A stretch of DNA of 64,000 bases, taken from NCBI GenBank assembly GCA_900316415.1, contig ONCV01000005.1, forward strand, positions 62,001 to 126,000, written 5' to 3'. A program made the translations under genes and the position numbers. Source of the stretch: an uncultured Eubacteriales bacterium. Its GTDB lineage: Bacteria > Bacillota > Clostridia > Christensenellales > Aristaeellaceae. The notes beneath the pieces were generated by a model that saw only the letters and a list, made by a program, of their open reading frames with translations, was not told the DNA's origin and did not search any database. The first letter of the stretch is position 1; each line of letters opens with the position of its first letter. Below, piece after piece: positions 36,263-44,611 of this stretch.

Positions 36263-38692
36263 TCACTTGATTTTTACCCCGAAGTTGCAGAAGCTCTGTG
36301 CCCAGTAATTCTTGAAGTTTACATACCTTCCGGCGTACGCTCCTTCTGCGCAGTAGGTGGCTTTGTCCGGCGCATATTGGAACCCGGTCGCCAGGTAGGT
36401 ATAATTCTTGCTGTAGATGTTCGCTCTGTGTCCTTCCGATTTCATCCAGGCGTCCACAACCTCCGCCGGAGTTTCATATCCGCCGGCAAGGTTCTCTCCC
36501 AGATATCCATAGAAGCCCTGTTTGGTAAACAGGCTGAAGCAGCTGGTGCCATCCGGACGGGTATGAGAGAAGTAATCTTCGATTTCGCCTGCCCGAAGCG
36601 TTGCCAGCTCCCAGAGGAGATCTTCCCGTGTGTAAAGATCCGGAAGGCCGGCCGACCTTCTGTAATTGTTGCAAAGCCGAAGCACCTCAATGTTGTACTG
36701 CCATTCCGTTCCATTGTCCGGTTCGGCCGCGGCCGTTCCGACATCGATCGAGGCAACCCTGCACTGCTCAGCGAACTCCGGACTCAGCGCAAACTTGTTT
36801 ACCACCCGTTCGCGGCTGAAGGTATAATTGAGCTTGTTGACCCAATAGTTCAGACCTTCCTGATCATATCCCCGGCCATGAATGGTACGATACAGCATTT
36901 CGGTGAAATCATGGTTGTCGTACCGATTCCATCCGCTTTCCTCGCTGAACACGAACCTTTGCGCGATCTCCACGCCCGTGAGGCCTTCCGCCAGGCGTCT
37001 GCACCAGTAGGTCTGTCCTTCCCTGTCCGGCTCCCGTCCCAGGCAGTTCTGATACAGCCGATAAACAAAATACGTACGGTAGTAATTGAAGTCCAGGGGA
37101 TTTGTTACCTGAACCCTCCCCGGGGTAATCCCATACTGCCTGGCAATCCCCGCAAATTCCGGGGAACGGACAAAGCCGGCGATCAGGGTATCCGGGGTCA
37201 TTCCAACGTCCAGACGGCTCTTCCAGTACTGGAACCCTTCTTCATCCGGCTCCCGGTTCAGCATGGTCTGATAGCAGTTCCGGACAATCTCTTCCTTGCT
37301 CTTTCCGCTATGGACATACTCCGGAGAATCGAAGAACCGGATTACCACATCCGCGGCGGTCAGCCTGCCGCTGTTTAACGCATCTACCCAATAATGGAAT
37401 CCTTCCTCGTCGGGTTTGCGCTGGTGAACAACCTCGTACAGGCGATAGACAAATCCCTCCGTCCCTTCCGTCGGCACTTCGGAGGCCGCCGGAAGGACAT
37501 CCACGAATTCCGCAGAAGCAGCGGACAGCGTATCACAGGCTTCGGATACAATCTCCCCGGCTTCGGACGGCAGAACGGTCCCCTCGGAAACGGCTTCCTT
37601 CCCTTCCGTATCAGAAGCCGGCTCCTCCGGCAGGACGACCGCTTCTCCCGCCGCCAGTACCGCCTCAGGCGCCACGGCCGCAGCCGCCTCGATTTCATCC
37701 GGTAGCGCGGCCGGTTCATCCGAAGGATTCAGTTCCTGCTCCGCATTATCCGCCGGAAGCGAGGCTTCTTCTTCCTTTTCCTCAGAAGGGATCGACTCGG
37801 ACGCGATGATTGTCTCCGGCATCAGGGGTGCCTGGGTACGCTCCGCCTCCGCGTGCGTTTCTTCAAGGTCCGAAGGCTTTACGACTTCCTCTCCGGAATC
37901 GGGAACAGCACCCTCGGGTTCCGTCCCGTTTGCTTCCGGATCCGAAACGGAAACAGGTTCCGGATTGCTCTGTGCGTCGGGAGCACCATCCCCTGCATCG
38001 GCAGAGGCGTCCGCGATTTCAACACTCTGGGCAGCCGCCTGCGCTTCCGTCGCCTCTGCTTCCAGATCCGCCGTCCCGGCCTCGCTCGAGGTCGTCACGG
38101 TCTCTGTCCCGGTCGGGATTTCGTCCAAAGGCTCCGGCTGGTCTACAGAGATGCTTTCATCGGAGTCATCCGTCGGGGGAGTCTGCTCCGCTTCCGCCGC
38201 AGTGGCCGGCTCATTCGTTTCTGAAGCCGTCTCCGCAACCGGTTCTTCCATTTCTGGCACGGTCTCAGCTGCCTGCTCCTGCGGTTCCGATGGGTTTGTA
38301 TTCACGTTCTCCGGATCGGCAGCGGATTCCGTGTCCTGTTCCGCTGCATTGACTGTTTCCTCGGAAGCCGGGGCCTCCTCCGGAATCAGTTCCGCCGGAA
38401 TCGCCTGCTCTGTTTCAGCATTCGCTGTCTCAGATTCGCTTCCCTGTTCCGTTTCCGTTTCGATTTCCTGCTCCCCGGAAACAGGCAGGGTTTCCATCCA
38501 TTGATTGTCCTCTGCCCCGTTCGCTTCAGCCGCTGCTTCTTCGGACGTCTCCGGCACTTCAGTTACCTCGGTCTCCGCAGGTTCAGTCAGCGCTTTCTCC
38601 TCGCCCGCCACCGCGAATTCCGCTCCGGCGCCGGAGACAGCCAGCAGAAAAGCGAGCAGGATCGATACTGTTTTGCTTGCTTTGCTTCTCAA
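36263..38692 (-). CDS. Secreted DUF4214 protein with C-terminal CAP domain
   Basis: An 809-residue secreted protein if it starts at TTG 38692. A basic N-terminus and hydrophobic core (SILLAFLLAVSGAGA) form a signal peptide. Residues about 32-413 are acidic, Glu/Ala/Pro/Ser/Thr-rich low complexity, probably a stalk. About 414-650 has four DUF4214-like repeats in two pairs (FVYRLYEVVHQRKPDEEGFHYW is representative in shape). About 667-809 is a CAP/SCP domain with SHTRPDG, GENLAGG and W-KSEGHRANI. DUF4214 occurs in surface exoproteins; CAP domains have varied roles. The TTG start follows GGAG; the 38812 ATG lies in a terminator. No sortase motif is visible. Confidence 0.78.
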   Translation of the reverse strand: MRSKASKTVSILLAFLLAVSGAGAEFAVAGEEKALTEPAETEVTEVPETSEEAAAEANGAEDNQWMETLPVSGEQEIETETEQGSESETANAETEQAIPAELIPEEAPASEETVNAAEQDTESAADPENVNTNPSEPQEQAAETVPEMEEPVAETASETNEPATAAEAEQTPPTDDSDESISVDQPEPLDEIPTGTETVTTSSEAGTADLEAEATEAQAAAQSVEIADASADAGDGAPDAQSNPEPVSVSDPEANGTEPEGAVPDSGEEVVKPSDLEETHAEAERTQAPLMPETIIASESIPSEEKEEEASLPADNAEQELNPSDEPAALPDEIEAAAAVAPEAVLAAGEAVVLPEEPASDTEGKEAVSEGTVLPSEAGEIVSEACDTLSAASAEFVDVLPAASEVPTEGTEGFVYRLYEVVHQRKPDEEGFHYWVDALNSGRLTAADVVIRFFDSPEYVHSGKSKEEIVRNCYQTMLNREPDEEGFQYWKSRLDVGMTPDTLIAGFVRSPEFAGIARQYGITPGRVQVTNPLDFNYYRTYFVYRLYQNCLGREPDREGQTYWCRRLAEGLTGVEIAQRFVFSEESGWNRYDNHDFTEMLYRTIHGRGYDQEGLNYWVNKLNYTFSRERVVNKFALSPEFAEQCRVASIDVGTAAAEPDNGTEWQYNIEVLRLCNNYRRSAGLPDLYTREDLLWELATLRAGEIEDYFSHTRPDGTSCFSLFTKQGFYGYLGENLAGGYETPAEVVDAWMKSEGHRANIYSKNYTYLATGFQYAPDKATYCAEGAYAGRYVNFKNYWAQSFCNFGVKIK

Positions 38693-38768
38693 GGCCGTAT
38701 GATCTCCTCTCCTCAATCTTCCCAACGCAACTAAGCACCCGGCTTTTCCATAACCGCATCCGCGATAC

Positions 38769-38804
38769 GAAAAAAGGATAAGACCGCCTTGCCGGAGGCA
38801 AGGC
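38769..38804 (-). terminator. Possible terminator of the BspA-like gene
   Basis: GCCTTGCC (38786-38793) pairs with GGCAAGGC (38797-38804). On the minus strand a TTTTTT run follows only after about ten bases, so this is a weak or imperfect terminator. It lies upstream of the CAP protein's start. Confidence 0.5.
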
Positions 38805-38830
38805 GATCCCATCCCTGTAGTACAGGTGGC

Positions 38831-41800
38831 TTAGTTCAGTCCATAGCTGTTCACAATCTTCGTAAACTCGGGAGAACTGCCAAACATGTCCATGATGCTT
38901 TCACGGCTCCAGCCCTCTGCGAGCTTGCCCAGCCAATAGTTCAGTCCGACGGAATCATACTCTCTTCCCATATACAGACGATACAGGGTTTTCACGAAAT
39001 CTGTATTGTCCAGTCCGCGATACTGGAACTCGTAGGACTGCAGGAATTGTTTCGCAACCTCCACCGGAGTATTCACCCCGTTCAGAATGCGCCCGGTCCA
39101 GTAGTTCAGGCCTTCCGCCTCACCCACGCGGCTCAGCGCCTGCGTGTAAACCCGGTTCACAAATTCGGTCACCTTGCGGTTCACATCGCGGCTCTGAAGA
39201 TTCGTAATCCTGCCGGGATTGATCCCATAGCGGCTGCAGATCAGCTTGAATTCCGGCGATTTCGCAAAACCATCAATCACGGCTTCGATGGACATGCCGC
39301 TCTTCATCATGCCAACCCAGTACGCCTTTCCGGCCGCATCAGAGGCGCGGTTCTGCATCGTCAGATACAGGATTTCAACCTGATCCTCATAGCTCAGGTT
39401 GCGGCTGCGGAATTCCGTGCTGTTCACGAAGCTGCGCACCAGATTCGCGCCGTCCGTTTCGCCTTCCAGCAGCAGGCCCGTCCAGTAGTTCATGCCACCC
39501 ACGTCGAATTCTCTTCCGTGGATGTAATTGTAGCACCGTTTGACAAATGCGGTGATGTTTTTGTTCTTGTCCCGGTTCTCATAGGTCGTAATATCGCCGC
39601 GGGCCACCCCATAGTTGTTGCAAACATTCGTAAACTCAGTCGACCTGGCGAATCCGCCCATGACATAGTTGATGGACATGCCCGCATCCAGGCATCCCAG
39701 CCAGTACGCTTTTCCTGCGGGATCCGAGCTTCTGTTCTGCATCACCTTGTACAGAATTTCGACCGTATCACTGTTGTTCACCTTCCGGGCAGTGAATTCC
39801 TTGCTGTTGATAAACCGGGCAACCACCTCGGCCGCGGTAAACTGCTGCTTCGCCAGTCCGGTCGCCCAGTAGATCAGGCCTTCCGCATCGCTTGCTCTGT
39901 TGTGAATCAGCTGATAGCAGCGATTGACATAGTTCACGATGGCGTAGGAATAGAAGTTCACTCCGGAATGCGCATTGGCATACGTCTGCGCCGTAGAGGG
40001 CTTGTAACCAAAAATGTTTGTGTTGGTTCCAAGGCAATCCGTGCCAAGCACCACGTTCGGGTTCTCCACAAAGAAGAAGCAACCGCTGGCGCAATTCGCA
40101 AATGCATAATTTCCGATATCCACCACAGACGCCGGAATGGTATAAACCAGAGACAGGTTCGAGCAGCCTTCGAACGCTTCACGTCCAATCGTCTTTACGC
40201 CGTTCGGGATCGTGAGCCTCGTCAGGCTTCTGCAGCCCTTGAACGTAAAGTTCTTGATATCCGTGCAGGCGGTGGACAGGGACAGGGAAGCCGCCGCGGA
40301 GCAGTTTTCAAAGGCGGAGTTGCCCATCTCATATACCGTATCCGGAATATTGATGGCTCTGAGCGCGGTGCAGCCCGCAAAAGCACCCGTTCCAATTCCC
40401 AGCAGACCGTTCTGCATGTTTGCATCCAGAATTCCGGTGCAGCCGGAGAAGGCATAATTTCCAATCCATTCCAGGCTGGCCGGCAGGGAAAGACCTGTCA
40501 GGGAAGTACATCCGGCAAAGGCGTATTCATCGATCTCGCCCAGGCCATTGGGCCAGGTAATCGTGCTCAGAGAGGTGCACCCATTGAAAGCATAGCGGGA
40601 AATCGAATACACGCTGGACGGAAGAGCCACGCCCTTCAGGGAAGTACATCCGTCGAAGGCATATGCTCCGATATGGTAAATGCCATCAGACCAGGCAATC
40701 GTTTCAAGGGAGGTACAGCCGGAGAAGGCTTCGTCACTGATATAGTTAATATTGTTCGGAAGGTTGATCACCCGCAGGGAAGTACAACCCTTGAATCCGC
40801 CAATATCCACATAGTCCACGGTGGTGGGCATGGTGATGCTCGTAATCGTGGTATTCCTTGAGAACGCCGTATTGGAAACGGCAGTTACCTGCTTGGCGAC
40901 GCCGTTCTTCATCACCTGATTCGGGATGATAATCACCGTATCATTTCCGTTATACTGGGTGATCACACCGTCATCGGTAATGGTGTAATCGCTGCTCGCG
41001 CCAACCGCCGCCAATACATCCGTCGGCAATGCATATTCTGCAGAGGCCAGAACATCCCCGCCATCCGGAACCACGACAGCGGTAGAAGCCGCACCAAGAG
41101 ACGCGACCCCTTCCACGATTTCTTCGGAAACCGGCGTCTTATCCACCGGAGCAGTCTCCGCAGCCGCTTCCACTACGGGAGTCGGTTCTTTCTCCTGCGC
41201 CGCTTCTTCCTTCACGACCGGAGCTTCCTCCACGACGGCCGGGGCCTGGACAGCTTCCTTCACCGCGGGAGCTTTCTCCTCAGCGGCCGGAGCCTTATCG
41301 GCTTCCTTCACAGCAGGAGCTTTTTCCTCGGCGGCCGAAGCCTTTTCGGCTTCCTTCACCGCGGGAGCTTTTTCCTCGGCGGCCGGAGCCTTTTCGGCTT
41401 CCTTCTTCTCAACTGCCACCTTCTCAAACTTTACGGGATCCAGAATATAGCCCTGCGCTTCCTTTCCATTCGCATGGGAGGCATTGTTCCAGGAAGCGAG
41501 ATCTTCCGCCGTGAAAGGAGTCAGGTCCGCCTTCTTCGCAAACGCAACCTTCAGTTCCGTCCCGGAACCTTCTTCCTTCACCGCGTACTGGACCTTCGAA
41601 ACTTCATTCTTTTCTTCCAGTACGAGCACAACCGCCTTCTCGGCCAGTTTTCCGACCGCTTCGGTAGCCGCTTCATTATTATACAGAGAAACGCCCGCCT
41701 GCAGCGTCGCCAGCGGAATCACCACGGGCTCTTCGACCACGGGCTCTTCGACCACGGGCTGCTCAACCACGGGCTCTTCAACCACAGGCTGCTCAACCAC

Positions 41801-42391
41801 AGGCTCTTCCACCACAGGCTGCTCAACCACAGGCTCTTCAACCACGGGCTGCTCAGCCACGGGCTGCTCAACCACGGGCTCTTCCACCACAGGCTGCTCA
41901 ACCACGGGCTCTTCCACCACAGGCTGCTCAACCACAGGCTCTTCCACCACGGGCTGCTCAACCACAGGCTCTTCCACCACGGGCTGCTCAACCACGGGCT
42001 CTTCCACCACAGGCTCTTCAACCACGGGCTGCTCAACCACAGGCTCTTCCACCACAGGCTCTTCAACCACGGGCTGCTCAACCACAGGCTCTTCCACCAC
42101 GGGCTGCTCAACCACGGGCTCTTCCACCACGGGCTGCTCAACCACGGGCTCTTCCACCACGGGCTGTTCAACCACGGGCTCTTCCACCACGGGCTGCTCA
42201 ACCACAGGCTCTTCAACCACAGGCTGCTCAACCACGGGCTCTTCCACCACGGGCTGCTCAACCACAGGCTCTTCAACCACGGGCTCTTCAACAACCACGG
42301 GTTCCTCCACCACGGGCTCATCCGCAAGCACAGGAACACCTATGCATTGCAGCGCCAGGCACAAAGCAAGCAACAGGGCAAGCTTTTTCAT
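38831..42391 (-). CDS. Secreted BspA-like LRR protein with PVVE(E/Q) stalk and DUF4214 repeats
   Basis: A 1186-residue secreted protein; the start at 42391 follows AAGGAGG. Residues 1-23 form a signal peptide (KKLALLLALCLALQC, cleavage after VLA). About 25-225 is a run of roughly 39 PVVEE/PVVEQ pentads. A small domain (about 230-340) and Lys-Ala-Pro-Glu repeats near 345-415 follow. About 469-819 has BspA-type leucine-rich repeats (pattern AF-GCTSL--I--P). About 820-1186 has six DUF4214-like repeats in three pairs. It is probably a long cell-surface adhesin. No LPXTG motif or S-layer domain is visible, so the anchoring is unknown. It neighbours the CAP protein, with glycan genes on both sides. 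Confidence 0.85.
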   Translation of the reverse strand: MKKLALLLALCLALQCIGVPVLADEPVVEEPVVVEEPVVEEPVVEQPVVEEPVVEQPVVEEPVVEQPVVEEPVVEQPVVEEPVVEQPVVEEPVVEQPVVEEPVVEQPVVEEPVVEEPVVEQPVVEEPVVEEPVVEQPVVEEPVVEQPVVEEPVVEQPVVEEPVVEQPVVEEPVVEQPVAEQPVVEEPVVEQPVVEEPVVEQPVVEEPVVEQPVVEEPVVEEPVVIPLATLQAGVSLYNNEAATEAVGKLAEKAVVLVLEEKNEVSKVQYAVKEEGSGTELKVAFAKKADLTPFTAEDLASWNNASHANGKEAQGYILDPVKFEKVAVEKKEAEKAPAAEEKAPAVKEAEKASAAEEKAPAVKEADKAPAAEEKAPAVKEAVQAPAVVEEAPVVKEEAAQEKEPTPVVEAAAETAPVDKTPVSEEIVEGVASLGAASTAVVVPDGGDVLASAEYALPTDVLAAVGASSDYTITDDGVITQYNGNDTVIIIPNQVMKNGVAKQVTAVSNTAFSRNTTITSITMPTTVDYVDIGGFKGCTSLRVINLPNNINYISDEAFSGCTSLETIAWSDGIYHIGAYAFDGCTSLKGVALPSSVYSISRYAFNGCTSLSTITWPNGLGEIDEYAFAGCTSLTGLSLPASLEWIGNYAFSGCTGILDANMQNGLLGIGTGAFAGCTALRAINIPDTVYEMGNSAFENCSAAASLSLSTACTDIKNFTFKGCRSLTRLTIPNGVKTIGREAFEGCSNLSLVYTIPASVVDIGNYAFANCASGCFFFVENPNVVLGTDCLGTNTNIFGYKPSTAQTYANAHSGVNFYSYAIVNYVNRCYQLIHNRASDAEGLIYWATGLAKQQFTAAEVVARFINSKEFTARKVNNSDTVEILYKVMQNRSSDPAGKAYWLGCLDAGMSINYVMGGFARSTEFTNVCNNYGVARGDITTYENRDKNKNITAFVKRCYNYIHGREFDVGGMNYWTGLLLEGETDGANLVRSFVNSTEFRSRNLSYEDQVEILYLTMQNRASDAAGKAYWVGMMKSGMSIEAVIDGFAKSPEFKLICSRYGINPGRITNLQSRDVNRKVTEFVNRVYTQALSRVGEAEGLNYWTGRILNGVNTPVEVAKQFLQSYEFQYRGLDNTDFVKTLYRLYMGREYDSVGLNYWLGKLAEGWSRESIMDMFGSSPEFTKIVNSYGLN
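41215..41405. repeat. Lys-Ala-Pro-Glu-rich coding repeat
   Basis: About four copies of a 16-residue motif (KEA-KAPAAEEKAPAV pattern, 48 bp each) are present within the BspA-like gene, with small substitutions between copies. They form a second stalk-like segment after the pentad region. Confidence 0.8.
41721..42319. repeat. 15-bp tandem repeat coding for PVVE(E/Q)
   Basis: About 39 units of 15 bp encode alternating PVVEE and PVVEQ pentads in the BspA-like gene. Units differ mainly by an A/G change at one third-base position. The 15-bp period keeps the frame if copies are gained or lost. Because the repeat holds no stop in any frame, all other frames across it are open by chance. Confidence 0.93.
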
Positions 42392-42498
42392 GGGACGTTC
42401 CTCCTTGAATACATAAATAGTGGAAACCAATTCTCCGCACCCCTGCCTTCTGTGACTGAAAAAGGCCACAGAAAATAGATAATGCTACTTCAAATCTC

Positions 42499-42527
42499 AT
42501 TATATAACAGCTTTTGCCGGATTGCAA
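42499..42527 (-). promoter_or_regulatory. Promoter for the BspA-like gene
   Basis: On the minus strand, TTGCAA (42522-42527) and TATAAT (42499-42504) are 17 bp apart. The leader of about 100 bases has a hairpin (TTCTGTG pairing with CACAGAA, near 42450-42475). Confidence 0.72.
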
Positions 42528-42601
42528 CCGGTTGGAAAGGAAAAATCGTCAAAAAATTTGGTTGATCTGTAACATTTTAGAAATATTTCGGAACACGTTT
42601 G

Positions 42602-44566
42602 TCACGATTTGTCCGTCTTTGCCATCTTCTCCGCCGCATTTTCCAGCATCTCATCCAGGCTTTCTTCCATTTCAGCTGTCACATTTCGGGGTCCGATCAG
42701 AAATCTTTTGATTTTCATCATGCCGCGATATACTGCCCCCGGCACATGTCTTTTGAAAGCCAGTCTCGCCTGCGTCGAAAAGTTGGCCGAATGAACCAGC
42801 GCATCCCTGCAGGGATCCAATCGTTTTCTTTCCTCGCTGATGACTTCCTCAAACTTCCCGTAGATTCCCGCTTCAATTCTCGCCTTGTTGTACTCGCGTG
42901 TATAGAAGCTCAGATTATCAATTTCGAGTGCAGCTATATGCTCCGGCATGACCCGGGCCGGAAGGAATCCCGCTGCCTGGACAGCGAGAGGATAAAGCCT
43001 CTCGATCGCGTGAAGCATGGTTCCGTCGATTCCGATCGGTTCTTCAGGAAAATCCTCATAGCACCAATGCCTTTCGAACAGCAATCTGAGTGCCCGGGTC
43101 CTGTACCAGAATACATTTCCCATTCCTGCCGCCGGAACGTGATCCCGGCTCATAGGCACCTGAATTTTCAGTTCGCTGGCAAGGCTGCAGGTTTGCTCGT
43201 AATTCTGTCCCCACTCCCCGGCCAGAAGTCCCAGATAGGCGGCATGGCTTGGCGTTATTCCGGAAACCAATCCGATTTCCGGATGCTCTGAAAAAAGCGC
43301 CAGAATATTCCTTACATATTCTTTGGAAGAGAGAACACACTCCGCCGTTTTATAGGCAAAGCTATGCCCCGCGGTCTGAGGCCGGACTTCCCTCGTCTTC
43401 TTGTCATGGTAAAAACAGATCAGATCATACTGATCCTGCAGATCCGCCGCTCCCGCAAGCAGACTGGCCACATCTCTGCCCCGATTCCGGGTCACCCGGA
43501 TTTCGATGCGGTTGGCAAAAGCTGAAAACTTATGAAGAATCTGCTCCCTGTTCTCCTGAGAGGCGGTCAGAATGAAAATATCCGTATTCTCCGGAACCGA
43601 AGAAGCATAATGAACCGAATCGTCCAGCAGATCCATGTAATACAGATGCATCACAAGCGCTGTCCGAAAGCCTTGATCTCCTGAATGAATGCTGTGGGTG
43701 GACGGCAGCACATACGTCATCCGCAGCGTCCGCACCAGGTCGTCCTGATGGCAGGTCCGGATCAGATGGGGCAGAATCTGGTTCGTATCATAGTCCGTTT
43801 CCTTCCGCAGAAACCGGATCAGCTCCCAGGGCTGCTCCCCCGCGGACCCGGCCAGATATCGCATCTGGGGCAGGCAAAAGACCCTTTTCTCAAAGAACGG
43901 ACAGTTTCCCGCGCGAATGGCGTCCACCGGATCCATCAGCAGATAATCGGGAGAATACGCTCCGTTTTCCGGCGTCCGAAGAAAGGCCCCCCCGCGGAAC
44001 CCCTTTTTCTCCAGGAACGACGTGAGCAGCCTTCCCTCCTGATCCGGATCCTCCGGACCCATCCCGGAAACCTGCTCCAGCATTTCTCCGAACGCGGGCT
44101 GGCCGGTCAGGCTTTCCCGAAACACGGCGAAGGAAGAGGAAATCCAGGCGGTGTATTCCTCCGGATGGCTCTCCGGGGTCATTCCCGGCTCCGAATGGAC
44201 GGAAAGGCCCCAGAAATCAAGGTTTTCCCGTCCGTCCATTTCCCGGAACATGCTTTCCAGCGAACGGACCGGACCCATCAGGCCGTCGTCCAGCAGGACC
44301 AGTTCCTCTCCTCCCGCATCTTTCCCGGCCCCGCGCTGCGCCAGGGCCGCCTTCAGAAACGGAAGATTGCCGCGGCCGGAAGCGCGAAGGATCCGGAGAT
44401 CCTCCAGACCGTTTTCGCTGAACTTTCCCGGATCCGCGATCTCCGCGGCGGAGACGAACAGAACCTCTTCGCAGACGGTCTTCAGCCCCCGAAGGGCCGT
44501 GATGACATATTGATCCACGATGCCGCTCGCATCGTGGAAGCAATAGATTCCCAGCCGCCGTTTCAT
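42602..44566 (-). CDS. Rhamnan synthesis F (RgpF) domain protein
   Basis: A 654-residue protein. The N-terminus (RLGIYCFHDASGIVDQYVITAL) matches the RgpF start (a YD--GIVDDY-like motif in streptococci), and the second part has FILTASQENREQIL, VTRNRGRDVASLLAG and ICFYHDKKTREV, the RgpF core. The later part (about 400-560) contains SREHVPAAGMGNVFWYR and helices. RgpF proteins are glycosyltransferases in rhamnose-polymer synthesis. It is the last gene of the second leftward set and is separated from the BspA-like gene by 210 bp. It is related only distantly to the RgpF-like protein at 20418-21887. Confidence 0.8.
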   Translation of the reverse strand: MKRRLGIYCFHDASGIVDQYVITALRGLKTVCEEVLFVSAAEIADPGKFSENGLEDLRILRASGRGNLPFLKAALAQRGAGKDAGGEELVLLDDGLMGPVRSLESMFREMDGRENLDFWGLSVHSEPGMTPESHPEEYTAWISSSFAVFRESLTGQPAFGEMLEQVSGMGPEDPDQEGRLLTSFLEKKGFRGGAFLRTPENGAYSPDYLLMDPVDAIRAGNCPFFEKRVFCLPQMRYLAGSAGEQPWELIRFLRKETDYDTNQILPHLIRTCHQDDLVRTLRMTYVLPSTHSIHSGDQGFRTALVMHLYYMDLLDDSVHYASSVPENTDIFILTASQENREQILHKFSAFANRIEIRVTRNRGRDVASLLAGAADLQDQYDLICFYHDKKTREVRPQTAGHSFAYKTAECVLSSKEYVRNILALFSEHPEIGLVSGITPSHAAYLGLLAGEWGQNYEQTCSLASELKIQVPMSRDHVPAAGMGNVFWYRTRALRLLFERHWCYEDFPEEPIGIDGTMLHAIERLYPLAVQAAGFLPARVMPEHIAALEIDNLSFYTREYNKARIEAGIYGKFEEVISEERKRLDPCRDALVHSANFSTQARLAFKRHVPGAVYRGMMKIKRFLIGPRNVTAEMEESLDEMLENAAEKMAKTDKS

Positions 44567-44611
44567 GAAATGCTTCTCTCCTTCATGCCGTCCGCTGCCG
44601 ATGCGGAAGTT

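Noticed and set aside
38731..38751. Six-codon open frame upstream of the CAP protein start
   Set aside because: It has no ribosome site and its codons are not informative, so a leader peptide role is not supported.
38693..38812. Upstream ATG start of the CAP protein
   Set aside because: That start lies in the terminator-like hairpin of the preceding gene, has no ribosome site and would hide the signal peptide. The TTG at 38692 fits better.
41721..42319. CRISPR-like array
   Set aside because: Units are contiguous 15-bp coding repeats without unique spacers, and there are no cas genes.
41474..42478. Long open frames on both strands across the pentad repeat (for example His/Leu/Asn-rich and Ser/Thr/Gly-rich frames)
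   Set aside because: The 15-bp repeat contains no stop in any frame, so all frames stay open by chance. Only the minus frame with a signal peptide and ribosome site is real.
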